Source: Mermis nigrescens
Taxonomy: Eukaryota; Nematoda; Enoplea; Mermithida; Mermithidae
Length of the DNA: 64,000 bases
Reading direction: 5' to 3'
NCBI GenBank assembly: GCA_036768485.1
Contig: JAVLUZ010000271.1
Location: 1,116,001 to 1,180,000 of the forward strand
Made by a program: the position numbers and the translations under genes. Shown piece after piece: positions 20,571 through 30,722 of this stretch. Each line of letters starts with the position of its first letter. The stretch's first letter is position 1. The notes below the pieces were generated by a model that did no database searches, was not told where the DNA came from, and saw only the letters and a list, made by a program, of their open reading frames with translations.

Positions 20571-23458
20571 TGAGGAAAAAGTTCGGGCGAGCGATCGTCT
20601 GAAACAGAAACATGAGACACGACCTCAACATCAGACGTTAGCAATCCTATTAGCTCTCCAGTGTCGACTTGCACAGGCGATTTCGAAATGTTACAAAACC
20701 GCAAAGGAAAAACTGAAACTGAAGTGTCGACAATAGCAGGGGCGACAAAAAGTGAAGTTTTGCGCATAAAATCTGGATCGGGCTCAAAAAGTGCAATATC
20801 AGCATCATAGGAACCATGACTTATATAAGCAGGTGTTATTAACTCGTGGCGTGGCAAAATCGTGATAGGCTCTGAAATTGAAACATGCACGCAGATAGGA
20901 CATGCGATTTTAGCGTTTGGATTGGTACAAAACTGCAATTTTTCACTCGGTGATAAGAGATTTAATTTTATACCGTTTATGAACGCGCAATCTTCGATGG
21001 GATTTACCCAGAGTAATGCGGAACGGCAAAAATCAAAACCGAGAAGCATGCCTTCTGGCAATTTATCGATAATAGACACTAACGTGGGAATAGAATGATC
21101 CGCGATAGTTATAGTCATATTAAAATTAAAGCGAACAACTACTGTTGTGTCACCTACACCGTGCACGACTTTAGACGTTTGTTTCGGAGGTAACCTGAAA
21201 CCTAGTCTTAAAAATGCTGCGGTAGTCATCATTGTGACTTGCGAGCCAGTGTCAATTAGTGCCGGGATTTTTACACCATGAATTTCAGCCAAAATGGTGG
21301 GTAGATTTGTACCTGCATGACTAACTATCGGAATTTCAGGATCCTGATTTAAGGTGGGGGATGAAGTCATTTTTTCTAAAACGGCTAATCTTCGCTGCAA
21401 TCTATCATATTCTTCCAAAAATGCTTGGGATGCAAAATTTTCTTCCCGCTTAATTTCCTCAGATTGATGAGAAGTAACCATGTTTGCATTTTTCTTAGGC
21501 GAGTAGGGCGGTTGCAGCGGGGGATACTCTACGGCGGGCTGGTAATCCGCTACATATGTGATGTTAGGGGGATAATTTCGCGGCGCAGAACGATAATTGG
21601 AATTATAATACGTATTACGCTGTTCTGCCGGATGAGTCACATAAGGATTATTTTGGCGATAGTCATAGGATTGCATGCGGTTATCGTAAGGCTGATTTTG
21701 ATAGTTTTGGCGATAATTTGGCACGTAATCATTATAGTTTTGCCTAAAAATTGGACGCGAGCGCCTAGAATCAAAACGTGCGTCAGAACTTTGAGAGATA
21801 GGTTGACGATTTTGGCTTTGATCGCGATATCTAGACTTAGACTGAGGTCGATTATTATAATTTGAGCGCGACAATGAGCAATTACGACTATTCCAAGAAC
21901 GTGACTGACTACGTTGACGCGCGGCTGGTTCGAATTTTGCTTGCTGTGCATTTTCGTCAATTTTGCGCTGTCTCATCTTTTTAAAACATTGTTCTTCAAC
22001 ATGACCCGTGCGCTTACAAAAATCGCAAAATTTATGCGCTGTAGATTGCTCATTTTTGGGGCGTTTTGATCGAGAAAACGTCTTATTGCGCAAACGATCA
22101 GAATCAGCATTATTAGAGAAACGCACAGATTCCTTAGGAATTGCACCGGTGGCAGGATTGGCAATGGTCGAGACATAGGGCGTTGGCGCTTTTTTCGCTA
22201 CAAGTTGGCGCGCTGCATACTCTGCGCATTTAGCATTATGCAAAAATTCATGCAACTCAGCTTCAGGCGCGCGTTGATAGGCTGCAGTTGAAATTTCAGG
22301 TAGCATACCGCGCTTTAATTGATGGCGAAGCATTTCGTTGAATTGCTCAGAGTCGGTTTCAATATGAGGTCTAGCGCATCTTAATTGTTTGTGAAGCGCG
22401 AGATAGTAAGCTTGAACAGACTCATTGGGCTGTTGCTTACGGTCAAGAAAGTGGTCATATAACGTATCGTGATCGAGAGGACGAAATTCCGCGATCATAG
22501 CGTACTTAGTCTTAGTGTAAGAATTACGCACTTGTTGAGGTAACTCTTCATACAAATTTAATGCATAGTCGTCGAAAAATGATGAAACAAATTCAGCTCT
22601 ATCTTTTTTGTCGATTTTATATATTTTTGCCAGTCTTTCAAATTCACTGAAAAATTTCCGAATATCAGTTTTTTCACCCTGAAAAGATTTCCTAGCAGCT
22701 ACAGCTATATGCATTTGCTGTATGAAAGGGCCGCGATTAATGGCTTCAGCAACAGATGATTTATCGCGCGAAGAAGACAAAGAATCTGAATTATGGCGCG
22801 AGCGACAAGACCTGCGACGCGAACTTTCGCTGCGGCGCGAGCGATGCGAATCTTCCTGCTGCGAAGAGCTAGAGTCCTCATCTGAAAATCTGACATGGCG
22901 CTGGCTGGCTGGCGGCGCGACTATATTGTCCCTGATTGGCATGGAGTCATCGTTAGGATTGGCTAAATTATCGTGCGCTGAAAAATTATCGCTCCTGAAA
23001 TGCGACGCGTGCTGCATGGGCGCGCTTTCCGCGTTAGGAGGAAAATACTGCAAAGGCGGCGGATTTGAAGAAGGATGTTGCGTATTATTTACAGTATTAG
23101 GCACAAATTCAGGCGCTAGCTGATTTAAAGGGCGCTGCAAGAATTCTGAAAAAGTAGGCGCGTTTTCAACACTTTGCTGATTAGACGCGTGCTGTGAAGA
23201 ATGCGCAAAATTAGATAAATTATCCACAGAAAGAGGGTTTTGCACATGCTGCTCACGCATACACGACGATCTAAAATCAACAGGCATACAATCACTCATA
23301 GGTAAAATAGGCACAGATGTCCTTTCGGACGCGAGTATAACCTTAGGCTTAGGATTATTAATCGGAGGCCGAATGACAGGTGATGAATTATCAAACTCGG
23401 TTTTGTTATTTACCGATCTGTTCGACACGCCGTTTCGGTAACTCGATAGGCACATCAT
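20567..23458 (-). CDS. gag-pro: Gag-protease polyprotein of the Ty3/gypsy element
   Basis: 963 residues. A disordered Asn/Ser-rich N terminus and an Arg/Ser-rich stretch (residues 195-235) precede a capsid-like domain (about 240-420). A single CCHC zinc knuckle follows (C478, C481, H486, C491), then a low-complexity RQNY/QPYDN region. The aspartic protease is at about 720-830, with the catalytic DTG at 736-738 and a GMLLGFDF strand. Start ATG ATG follows an in-frame stop. It makes and cleaves the particle core. Its last codons overlap the pol frame, which lies at -1, so pol is probably made by frameshifting. This frame is intact here. Confidence 0.93.
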   Translation of the reverse strand: MMCLSSYRNGVSNRSVNNKTEFDNSSPVIRPPINNPKPKVILASERTSVPILPMSDCMPVDFRSSCMREQHVQNPLSVDNLSNFAHSSQHASNQQSVENAPTFSEFLQRPLNQLAPEFVPNTVNNTQHPSSNPPPLQYFPPNAESAPMQHASHFRSDNFSAHDNLANPNDDSMPIRDNIVAPPASQRHVRFSDEDSSSSQQEDSHRSRRSESSRRRSCRSRHNSDSLSSSRDKSSVAEAINRGPFIQQMHIAVAARKSFQGEKTDIRKFFSEFERLAKIYKIDKKDRAEFVSSFFDDYALNLYEELPQQVRNSYTKTKYAMIAEFRPLDHDTLYDHFLDRKQQPNESVQAYYLALHKQLRCARPHIETDSEQFNEMLRHQLKRGMLPEISTAAYQRAPEAELHEFLHNAKCAEYAARQLVAKKAPTPYVSTIANPATGAIPKESVRFSNNADSDRLRNKTFSRSKRPKNEQSTAHKFCDFCKRTGHVEEQCFKKMRQRKIDENAQQAKFEPAARQRSQSRSWNSRNCSLSRSNYNNRPQSKSRYRDQSQNRQPISQSSDARFDSRRSRPIFRQNYNDYVPNYRQNYQNQPYDNRMQSYDYRQNNPYVTHPAEQRNTYYNSNYRSAPRNYPPNITYVADYQPAVEYPPLQPPYSPKKNANMVTSHQSEEIKREENFASQAFLEEYDRLQRRLAVLEKMTSSPTLNQDPEIPIVSHAGTNLPTILAEIHGVKIPALIDTGSQVTMMTTAAFLRLGFRLPPKQTSKVVHGVGDTTVVVRFNFNMTITIADHSIPTLVSIIDKLPEGMLLGFDFCRSALLWVNPIEDCAFINGIKLNLLSPSEKLQFCTNPNAKIACPICVHVSISEPITILPRHELITPAYISHGSYDADIALFEPDPDFMRKTSLFVAPAIVDTSVSVFPLRFCNISKSPVQVDTGELIGLLTSDVEVVSHVSVSDDRSPELFPQ

Positions 23459-23483
23459 TAATCACGTTTTCGTTGTTATGTAC

Positions 23484-24017
23484 TCACAAAGACTGATTAA
23501 CCTCAGGGCGAGCAGAAAACGTAGCCGTAAGCCGGTTATTAAATTCCTCACGTATCTGGCGCAATTCTTGCGCATGCTGAAACTGCATTTTCTGAATATT
23601 CTCAAGAATAGCCGAAAGAATTCGTTCAGAATTTGACGAATTAGGACGAGTTTCATCCTCATTTTGCTTTTCAGATGCATTACTTTCTACATCAAAAGTT
23701 CGACCAGGTAAAACGGCTTCGTTTTCCGTCTGATTATCATCGTTATTCGTGTGCAAGTTAAGATCATTATTAACGATTGTTGCGTCAGAATTTACTTCAA
23801 TTTGCGTATCAGCAGAATTACCGGTTCCGGAATGCACGCTGCCGGTAGTAGACTCATTATCAGAAGGGATAACAGAGGTATTATTTGCCGAGGGGAGTAA
23901 AGCAGTGTTATCAGTCGCCAAAGAACTGGTTTGATCAGGCTGTAATGGGCGCGCAGGACGGGCTAGGGGCGGCACCTTTTTAGCTGGAGGGGTACGTAAA
24001 ATTTTCTTACCACCCAT
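23484..24017 (-). CDS. Retrotransposon ORF1, acidic leader protein
   Basis: 177 residues starting MGGKKILRTPPAKKVPP. It has a basic/proline N terminus, a long Ser/Thr/Asn/Asp-rich middle, and a C-terminal region of heptad-like charge (ILENIQKMQFQHAQELRQIR) that could form a coiled coil. It ends 25 bases before the gag-protease ATG, in a different frame. It may be the separated N-terminal (matrix-like) part of gag. No enzymatic motif is visible. Confidence 0.6.
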   Translation of the reverse strand: MGGKKILRTPPAKKVPPLARPARPLQPDQTSSLATDNTALLPSANNTSVIPSDNESTTGSVHSGTGNSADTQIEVNSDATIVNNDLNLHTNNDDNQTENEAVLPGRTFDVESNASEKQNEDETRPNSSNSERILSAILENIQKMQFQHAQELRQIREEFNNRLTATFSARPEVNQSL

Positions 24018-25547
24018 TATAAAAAAAATGGAACGTTTGAAATATGAACGTTAGGTAAAAGAAAAATTTTTTCTCCAAAAAATCCACTATCTGAAAATCT
24101 GAAAGAATTTTCCCGAATTGGACCCCTCTAGGTATGGGTTTTTCCAAAAACGTACCTCTATATGCCAAAATAGCAACGAGTACAAAAGAGAGGCACAAAA
24201 GAATTTATGAGCGTGGCGAAAGGCGAAAATATTTCGCTTAGTCGAATAGGTATGTAGATGTAAATGTAGAGCCGTCTATGCCTACTAAGAATCGGCACAG
24301 GACGGATACATTTGCCTTCGAGATTTACCTAGGTACGTAGGTACTTAAGTCTACGCTTAGTGCTGGCCCCGATCGCGCGGCTCTGAATGGCTTTCGATCT
24401 TTGGACCCTTACAGACCCTACGGCTTCGATCCCCTCAGCCCTAATATTGCTGGCTGCTTCTCGTCGGGTGATCTCAGCAGCTACGCCCTAAGACCTAAGG
24501 CTACCTACCTAGTCTCGGAATTTGCGCAGAGGTCAGTTGACCTATCTCGAGCTCAAGTTGTTTATTTAACTTATTTTCAATCAGTGCCTGATCAGAAATG
24601 TTTTTGGTTCCTAATTTGTGTAGCCCGCTGAACAATGAACACAACAACAACGAGCTCTATGCTGATCAATCATCCCTTAAAGATTAAATAATATTTTTGA
24701 TCAATTTTTGGCTTGAGAAATAAATTATGATTTCCGAACAAAATAAACTATCATACAAAATTTACCTATCAGTCCACTAGATGGGTGGAAGTCCTCGATG
24801 TAGGGATAATGGCCGACCTAACCCTCGGTATAACCAAAAACCACTGGGTAGGTTTTCTCTAATTTTAATTCGATGCAGAACTCACGGCCTACAGCCGGAC
24901 AACAAAATACACCAAAGAAAAACGAAAATGTACAGATTATACAGTCGAATAACCAGCCAACGAAAAGACCGAAAAACCAGACTCTAAACTACAACGTTAC
25001 GTACACCGGCCTCAAGGACCATTACAGTAAATTAAACAAAGATCAAATTAACGTAATACTGATAAGCTTTTATCTCAGATCGAAAGTTCTCGATTACACA
25101 AGCGGTATGCATGAAACAATTACTATTATCATACACTTAACTCTATGCTACCGGACAAGTATCTAAATGTTTTTTATTATTGAAAATTTGGGGAAATAAT
25201 GGGAAGACCGAAGGCATAGCCCACAGTGCACTATCATAGATAGCTACTAGTATTGGCTATGTTATGGCTATCACAGGAACTGCTAAGGCAGGTTCGCCTG
25301 TACGTGTTAACTCTCGTAGTTACATAGAGAAAAAATACCAGCGACTTTACCACAAATACAGAATTTCTTTGCCACGAACGCTTAACTTATCTGCGCACTG
25401 CCGCAACGCGGACGATACGATAAAAATATACAAGCGAAACAATACACATTTTTAGAATGCCGAAATAAATATTTTTGGGTAAAGAAAATATTATGTATTA
25501 ATTTAAATGATGACAGACACCGGATCGGTTGTCGCGAGCAACCTTAA
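24018..25547 (-). other. 5' leader of the retrotransposon with an LTR-like relic
   Basis: A long untranslated leader between primer site and first ORF. About 24340-24760 is diverged but recognisably LTR-like: it keeps AACACAACAACAA-GAGCTCTA followed by an AT-rich inverted segment, and a TACGCTTAGTGCTGG block, in the LTR order. The rest (24780-25540) holds short unassigned frames. Confidence 0.55.
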
Positions 25548-25561
25548 GGGGGGAAACTCCA
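25548..25561 (-). promoter_or_regulatory. Primer-binding site
   Basis: On the - strand, one base after the LTR, comes TGGAGTTTCCCCCC. TGG complementary to a tRNA CCA end at this spacing is the usual layout. I cannot say which tRNA is used. Confidence 0.65.
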
Positions 25562-25562
25562 C

Positions 25563-26795
25563 TGTAACTTAGAGAGGTTTCGCCCGCTTCCTAGTTATTG
25601 GAGTATCTTAGCGCGCGCAAACGAGTTGGCTGATTTAGCACTTGAAGTATGTACGGATAACTAAACTGACAGCACGCCGTCAGAGAAGATACCCAACACA
25701 CAACAACTACGAAAGCAGCGAACCCCCGTAAGTACCTTCGGGACTTACCTAAGTACCTATGCTACACCTAGCGCTGGTCAAGAAGCTGCGGTAAAAACCT
25801 GCACTCTTCCAAATTGACCCTGAATACCTACTACCTAAAATCTCCACGGACGTAATTGGTCCGATACCTATGGAGATTATGGGAAGGAGATGTCGACCGC
25901 AGATCTTAACCAGGAGTAATTAGATAATCCCGGTATTCGCCCTAGGTCCTTGGACCTTTTTAGACCAAAAGAATAATTTTTCGCGAAAAGAATCTGAAAA
26001 GGTTTCGCACCAGATTACCTATGGCGAAACTACTTATGAATTCTGGTTCCACTAGCACTCTGTACTTAAAACACAACAACAAAGAGCTCTATTCCGGGCT
26101 GTCATCCACTATAAAAATTATGTAATAATTTTTATAGATTTTTGGTTTGAAAAAGGAATTATGAATTTTGCACAAAATGATAAATAAAGACTTTACCCAA
26201 CGAAATCCGGCAAGAAATAATATTACGGCCGGCCTAGTCCCAATTCCTGACTGCTTGCGATATAATGCACCCCTAAGCAGTGGATTTTCGTGCTTTTACC
26301 GAGTTGAAACAATGTACAATAAATGGCGCTAATAAAGTCGGAGTTGACACGCCACAAAAGCAAAAGCCAAACTGGCACAAAACCAACTAATGATCCTAAG
26401 GGGGATTGGCCCACAGTAATAGAAGAAGAAATTATTGTAAAATGTGTTTATGACAAAAATTGTGTGCTTCTTGCACATAGATTTTCCAGGTCTCCGCACA
26501 GGCTCAACGTGAATAGCGGTCATGTCGCCTATGTTTTAAATGTGAAAAGTGATAGGGGACTTGTGGGGTGTTCCACAGTAAACAAGGTCGCATCATAGTA
26601 TCCCTCGCGACACCTAGCGACAAGAGTCCAACCAATTGACACTGCGTGGTCGGAATGCCTCCGCATGTCATATCGTCGATCTGAAAATATGGCTGGGTCG
26701 CCAAAGTGGAAACAAATGACCGGATGGTCGGGATTGGCGCACTAATGTGCGCAAAGGCCGTATAGGTAACGGCACGTGTAGATACACTATCTACA
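25563..26795 (-). repeat. 5' LTR of the Ty3/gypsy element
   Basis: 1,233 bp. It should contain the element promoter, but I could not place a start site. The only TATA-like stretch is inside the palindrome at 26109-26137. Confidence 0.95.
26109..26137. repeat. LTR palindrome, copy in 5' LTR
   Basis: Identical to 12337-12365. Confidence 0.75.
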
Positions 26796-26799
26796 GTCT
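26796..26799. repeat. Target-site duplication GTCT, right
   Basis: Partner of 11789-11792, immediately after the LTR terminus CTATCTACA. Confidence 0.85.
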
Positions 26800-27046
26800 G
26801 TTTCATTTATCCGAGAGCTTTTTCAGTAAATGTTTTCGGAGGCTACAGTAACCCTTTTTTTCTTATTTACTGTAGGTCGCTAGATCTCACTGTAGCTACG
26901 TAGCAAGAGGGGTTTTTCAATTACATTTTTTGCGGCTTCATTTATTCTCGTCTTCCAGCAGATCAATGATTTTACAGATAAAATCATGCATTCAGCTTAA
27001 TCCTAAGTTGACACTTTAAACACAAACTAAGATGTTGAGATACGCC

Positions 27047-27122
27047 GCGAACTCCCGTATAGCCCAGTAGTAAAACGTCCGCTTGTCGTCGAAGCGACCC
27101 GGGTTCGATTCCTGCTGACAGC
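27047..27122 (+). repeat. tRNA-like (SINE-like) segment
   Basis: It contains an A-box-like TAGCCCAGTAGT and a canonical B box GGTTCGATTCC at tRNA spacing, with an anticodon-like arm CGCTT/AAGCG around a 7-base loop. The T stem has a mismatch and there is no good acceptor stem, so I read it as a tRNA pseudogene or SINE head carried inside the MITE. Confidence 0.55.
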
Positions 27123-27338
27123 TTTTTATTCAGCGCACTTACTGTAGTATGTCCCAGCGCTGATTAAATGCCTAAATTAAATTTATATGGACGGATTAGC
27201 GCATTGAAAATGGAATAATTCCAGCCACTCGCCCTCACTGAGCTGATCTGCTGAATTACAGTAATTCGTCTTGTTTCACTTACTGTAGCCTTTAAAAAAA
27301 TTGACTAAAAAGCTCTCGAATAATTGAAACAGACTATA

Positions 27339-28230
27339 GTAAAAATTCAGTCAATCGACACGAGGCCTTTAGTCCTATTGGCTATCGTCTACTGCACGTT
27401 ATTTGGCTCTTTGTACGCCATGTGAATGAAAAATAGACTACCGTGCTCACATGAGCGTAGTAGGTTGGTACCTATCGGTATGAGCTCCATTTTTCACGGA
27501 TGTGTGGCGCAAATTTGTAGAGCTTTCGATAATCTGTGATCAAGACATAGGGGCTCACTTTAAAAATAACTTGTCACTTAATTACTGTAGAAAGTGCACG
27601 TATATTTTATTGTCGTGTCGTGTCACCGCTTAGTTTCGCCGCTTCGTCCTGCCGTTTCCTTTTATTACCTACTTCGTTCCGTCTGAGGAAGGACATTCAC
27701 TGTTATGTTCATGAAACGTGATCATTATTATTCAACCGTGCCTGAAATCAAGCTTACGTTTACCTACTCTTTAGCGAAATAGACCCTAAATTCTAAAAGG
27801 ACATGACAATAACATCTTAGCTATTTGTTAGAGGCTGTGCTCGTGCCTTGGGTAAGCGATTCTTTATAAGATAAAGTGATTTCTCGTTGGGTAAAGGTAA
27901 AATCTGGAAACGAAAATAGAAATGTTCAGTTCAGGTAAAATCTGGAAATAGAAAACAGGAAAAAATCATTCGTATATTCCGTTTTGGGGGGGGGACGTGC
28001 CCCCTGTTCTCCCCTTGGATATGGGCCTGCCTCAGCTACCACATACTTCTACAGAATAACAACTGTCATGACGTCATCACAAATGATAACGATAGTAATG
28101 ATTGCAATAGCCTCATTTAGGTATGTAATGTGTGATGCTGATGGCCTGTTATTTAACAGCCGACAGTGCATAAATAGCTAGGTACAATGCCACTGAAATA
28201 AGCCTAATCCCAAGGATAAAAATAAAGCGG
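27339..28230. other. Unassigned sequence
   Basis: No gene seen. 27950-28030 (AAAAAATCATTCGTATATTC, then a G run and ACGTGCCCCC) resembles 30945-31015 and marks an undefined dispersed repeat. Confidence 0.4.
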
Positions 28231-29173
28231 CAGTAATTATTTACAGTCAAATGCGAATGATTTAGCATACAGTGAAATATTATTTGCAGTCAAAAACCAG
28301 CGGCCTAGACTGCAAGTAAGATCGGACACGGTGTTGTATTATTTGCAGTCAAAAATCAGCGGCCTAGAGACTGCAAATAATTTAGTGCATTGTGCCCTAT
28401 TAGTTGCAATCAAGGTTCTGGTTTTTGACCGCAAATAATATTACCTACATTGTGCTCAATATCTGCAATCTACGCCGCTGGTTTCTGACAGCAAATAATA
28501 TTACACTGTGTCCGATCTTATTTGCGGTCTAGGCCGTTGGTTTTTGACAGCAAATAATGTTACCCTTTGTGCGATATTATTTGCAGTCAAGGTCGCTGGT
28601 TTTTGATTTTTGATAACTTTGATTTAAGCATGGTCTATTCCATCGTCAATTTTCAGACTTTGCCTTTTGAAGAATTTTTTACCTTCAATATGCTGTCAAA
28701 TCGTGCAGTACCTAAACTCGTAAACTAATACGTAACAAATCGAATTTGAATATTAGAAAATACGATTTTTGTAATCGTGTGGTTTCTTTGTGGAATTCTT
28801 TGCCTGAGCAAGTTATACAAGCTCCTAAGTCGAAAGCGTTTTATGATAAGATTGAAACAACTTGAGTTTTCCAATTTTCTTAAGGGTCGAAATTAAGCGC
28901 ATTCTTCGTTTGCCTTTACGCGTCCACGGCCATCAAATTTTATCTTACGTAGTATCGTAATATTATTTAAGCAATTATATATACCATATTTCTTATGTAA
29001 CATTTCATCTATTTGTTCACTTTCATTGATGATGAATAAATTTTGATTTGATTTGATTTTGACTGCACATAATGTTACACTGTCTTATTTGCAGTCTAGG
29101 CCGCTGGTTTCAGACAGCAAATAATAATTCACTGTATGATAAATTATTTGCAGTTGACTGCAAATAATTACTG
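28231..29173. mobile_element. Element built of TTATTTGCAGTC repeats
   Basis: Termini CAGTAATTATTTACAGTCAA and the complement of TTGACTGCAAATAATTACTG form an inverted repeat of about 20 bp. Both ends are followed by several subterminal pairs ATTATTTGCAGTC/GACTGCAAATAAT separated by GCGGCCTAG. The core carries a LINE fragment. I could not find a convincing target duplication. Confidence 0.6.
28660..29062 (+). pseudogene. 3' end of a non-LTR retrotransposon (LINE)
   Basis: 28740-28865 encodes RVVSLWNSLPEQVIQAPKSK and ends with TGA. This is the characteristic C terminus of jockey/CR1-like reverse-transcriptase proteins (VVxxWNSLPxxVVxAP). A 200-bp 3' UTR ends in the tail TTTGATTTGATTTGATTTT at about 29045-29062, typical for these LINEs. 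It is 5'-truncated and sits inside the TGCAGTC element. Confidence 0.8.
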
Positions 29174-30180
29174 ATAAATAAATCCTGAATCGCGAGTTCG
29201 GCCTGATTAGTTTAGAGGAAGAATGTAGAGACTACTTACACTTTTCGACACATGCTCAATACTAACTGCATGCATCTACGTGCATAAAAAGTTTCTGGCT
29301 GTTCATCTATTCAATTCTAGACTGGACGCTAGCTTTAGCCAATGTCAAAACAAGAACAAGACAAGAAAGTGTTTATTGTCAGAAAAATACACGAAATTTG
29401 ATAAAACGCAAATATATTATAAGATAGTGACTGAACAAAAGGACATACAAAGATCACGGAAGTGATACAACTAGGTATGCCCCAACAATAAATTTGTAAA
29501 ATCAATGTTTAGGAGCTCTTTTTTGAACAAACGGATTTTCGGAGAAGAGACTATTTGATTAGGTAAGGAGTCCTTTCTAAGATCTGTTTTTTGCCTTGAT
29601 GTGATGATTATCTTTTAATCTGTCAATCCACTGATTCTGTATTTTGATGACAAATAATCTGATCCATTTTCTCTCGTCAATTGCTTATTACTTTCAATCT
29701 ACCTTTTACAATAAATGATTGTCGTGCATTTTAAAGCAGTAACTTTGTGAACAAATGACTGCAGCAATCGTTTGAAATTTGGTGATCGGTGAAATGCAGT
29801 TCAGCTCGTTGTGGACACTTGCTTTGAAGGCTCGCATGGTTGACGGTAGGTGTTTTGATGGAGTTTCAGCTCATTTGCTATTATTTTAATTATTATTTCG
29901 AGAGCAAAGTTTTGTCAGATGTCTCAAACAAAAATAATTAGCTTAGGAAGTAGACCAAATTAAACGAATTTTTTCGGACGTTTGTCGGCGATCTCTATAC
30001 GTTGATGATAAATTTTTCGTTTCACAGCTGATTTTTCTTCATCCAGTTCATAAACAATTTAAAACAATACTGAAAATGAATGAGTCGGCGAAAAGTTTGA
30101 CATGCTCTCTCAGACCTGCAGAGCGTTAGATTTCTGTAATGGCGAAATTTCAAAGTTTCTTTTTTAAGCTCAAATACGCG
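29174..30180. other. Unassigned AT-rich sequence
   Basis: A 61-codon Lys-rich frame at 29280-29465 has no recognisable motif. Nothing else is supported. Confidence 0.4.
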
Positions 30181-30325
30181 CAGGCCCGTATCCAGAATTT
30201 GATTTCGGAGGGGGTCACGATCAGAATTTTTTAAACGCATAAGGGGGATTAAATGATGGATTAAAAATGAGCGTTTTACGACCACTAGAGCTGAACACTT
30301 TGTAAATTTTGCTATCTAGGTGCAT
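30181..30325. repeat. Repeat family E fragment (GGCCCGTATCCAG)
   Basis: CAGGCCCGTATCCAG followed by a G run recurs near 31187, 56885 and 59380. The two right-hand copies extend about 200-340 bp with TTTTGAGGTCAGATAT. Family boundaries are not resolved. Confidence 0.5.
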
Positions 30326-30329
30326 CCAT

Positions 30330-30722
30330 AATCTCGTGGATACCCCCAGAGTAATTTTCACCCTCGTAAAAGATTTTTTCACCCCTCCCGCCACCCCGGA
30401 ATTGGCGATGTTTTGAAAGTTCCCAAAAAAAATTTTTAAAAGTTGTAGAAAAGGTGCTTTTTAGCTATCTATTTGATCGAAAGTACCAAACTTCGGCGCT
30501 TCGCGCCTTTATACTCATGTTTTGATTATATTTCGTGCAATTTTTTCGACTTTTTGATTTTTTTTGAAATTTGTTTATATTTTTATGCTCTAGAAAGATA
30601 AAGCATCGTCAGAAACGCTGAATTACGATGTTTTTGACGCGTACCTACCATTTTAGGGCCCAAAAAAGGCACTTTATAATTTCAGCCCCCCCCCCCAGAA
30701 TTCCAATGCTGTGCATGTATGT
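30330..30722 (+). repeat. Repeat family C copy
   Basis: Same order as 5787-6155: C-rich start, AATTGGCGATG, the GGCGCTTCGCGCC hairpin at 30495, a CATCGTCAGAAACGC block and the end CCAATGCTGTGCATGTATG. Confidence 0.6.

Larger units (their letters stand above)
11793..26795 (-). mobile_element. Full-length Ty3/gypsy LTR retrotransposon with accessory ORFs
   Basis: This 15.0-kb element reads on the - strand. In order it has a 5' LTR (25563-26795), primer-binding site, a 1.5-kb leader, a small ORF, gag-protease, pol, 3.9 kb of accessory ORFs, a purine tract and a 3' LTR (11793-13032). The order RT, RNase H, integrase with a GPY-like end defines Ty3/gypsy. A 4-bp duplication GTCT flanks it (11789-11792, 26796-26799). 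LTRs differ at about 20 positions, so the insertion is not brand new. Several lesions make this copy unlikely to be autonomous. It inserted into a TA-flanked MITE. Confidence 0.95.
26796..27336 (+). mobile_element. MITE interrupted by the LTR element (right part)
   Basis: The right 540 bp of an element with ends TAGTCTGTTTCATTTATCCG and the complement of TAATTGAAACAGACTA, plus matching inner blocks GAGAGCTTTTT and AAAAAGCTCTC. Its first six bases are at 11787-11792. TA lies at 11785 and 27337. Tc1/mariner-type by ends and target. Confidence 0.85.

Noticed and set aside
28231..29173. CRISPR-like array because of regularly spaced repeats
   Set aside because: Repeats occur in inverted pairs, spacers are themselves repetitive, and the genome is eukaryotic. 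It is a transposon with subterminal repeats.
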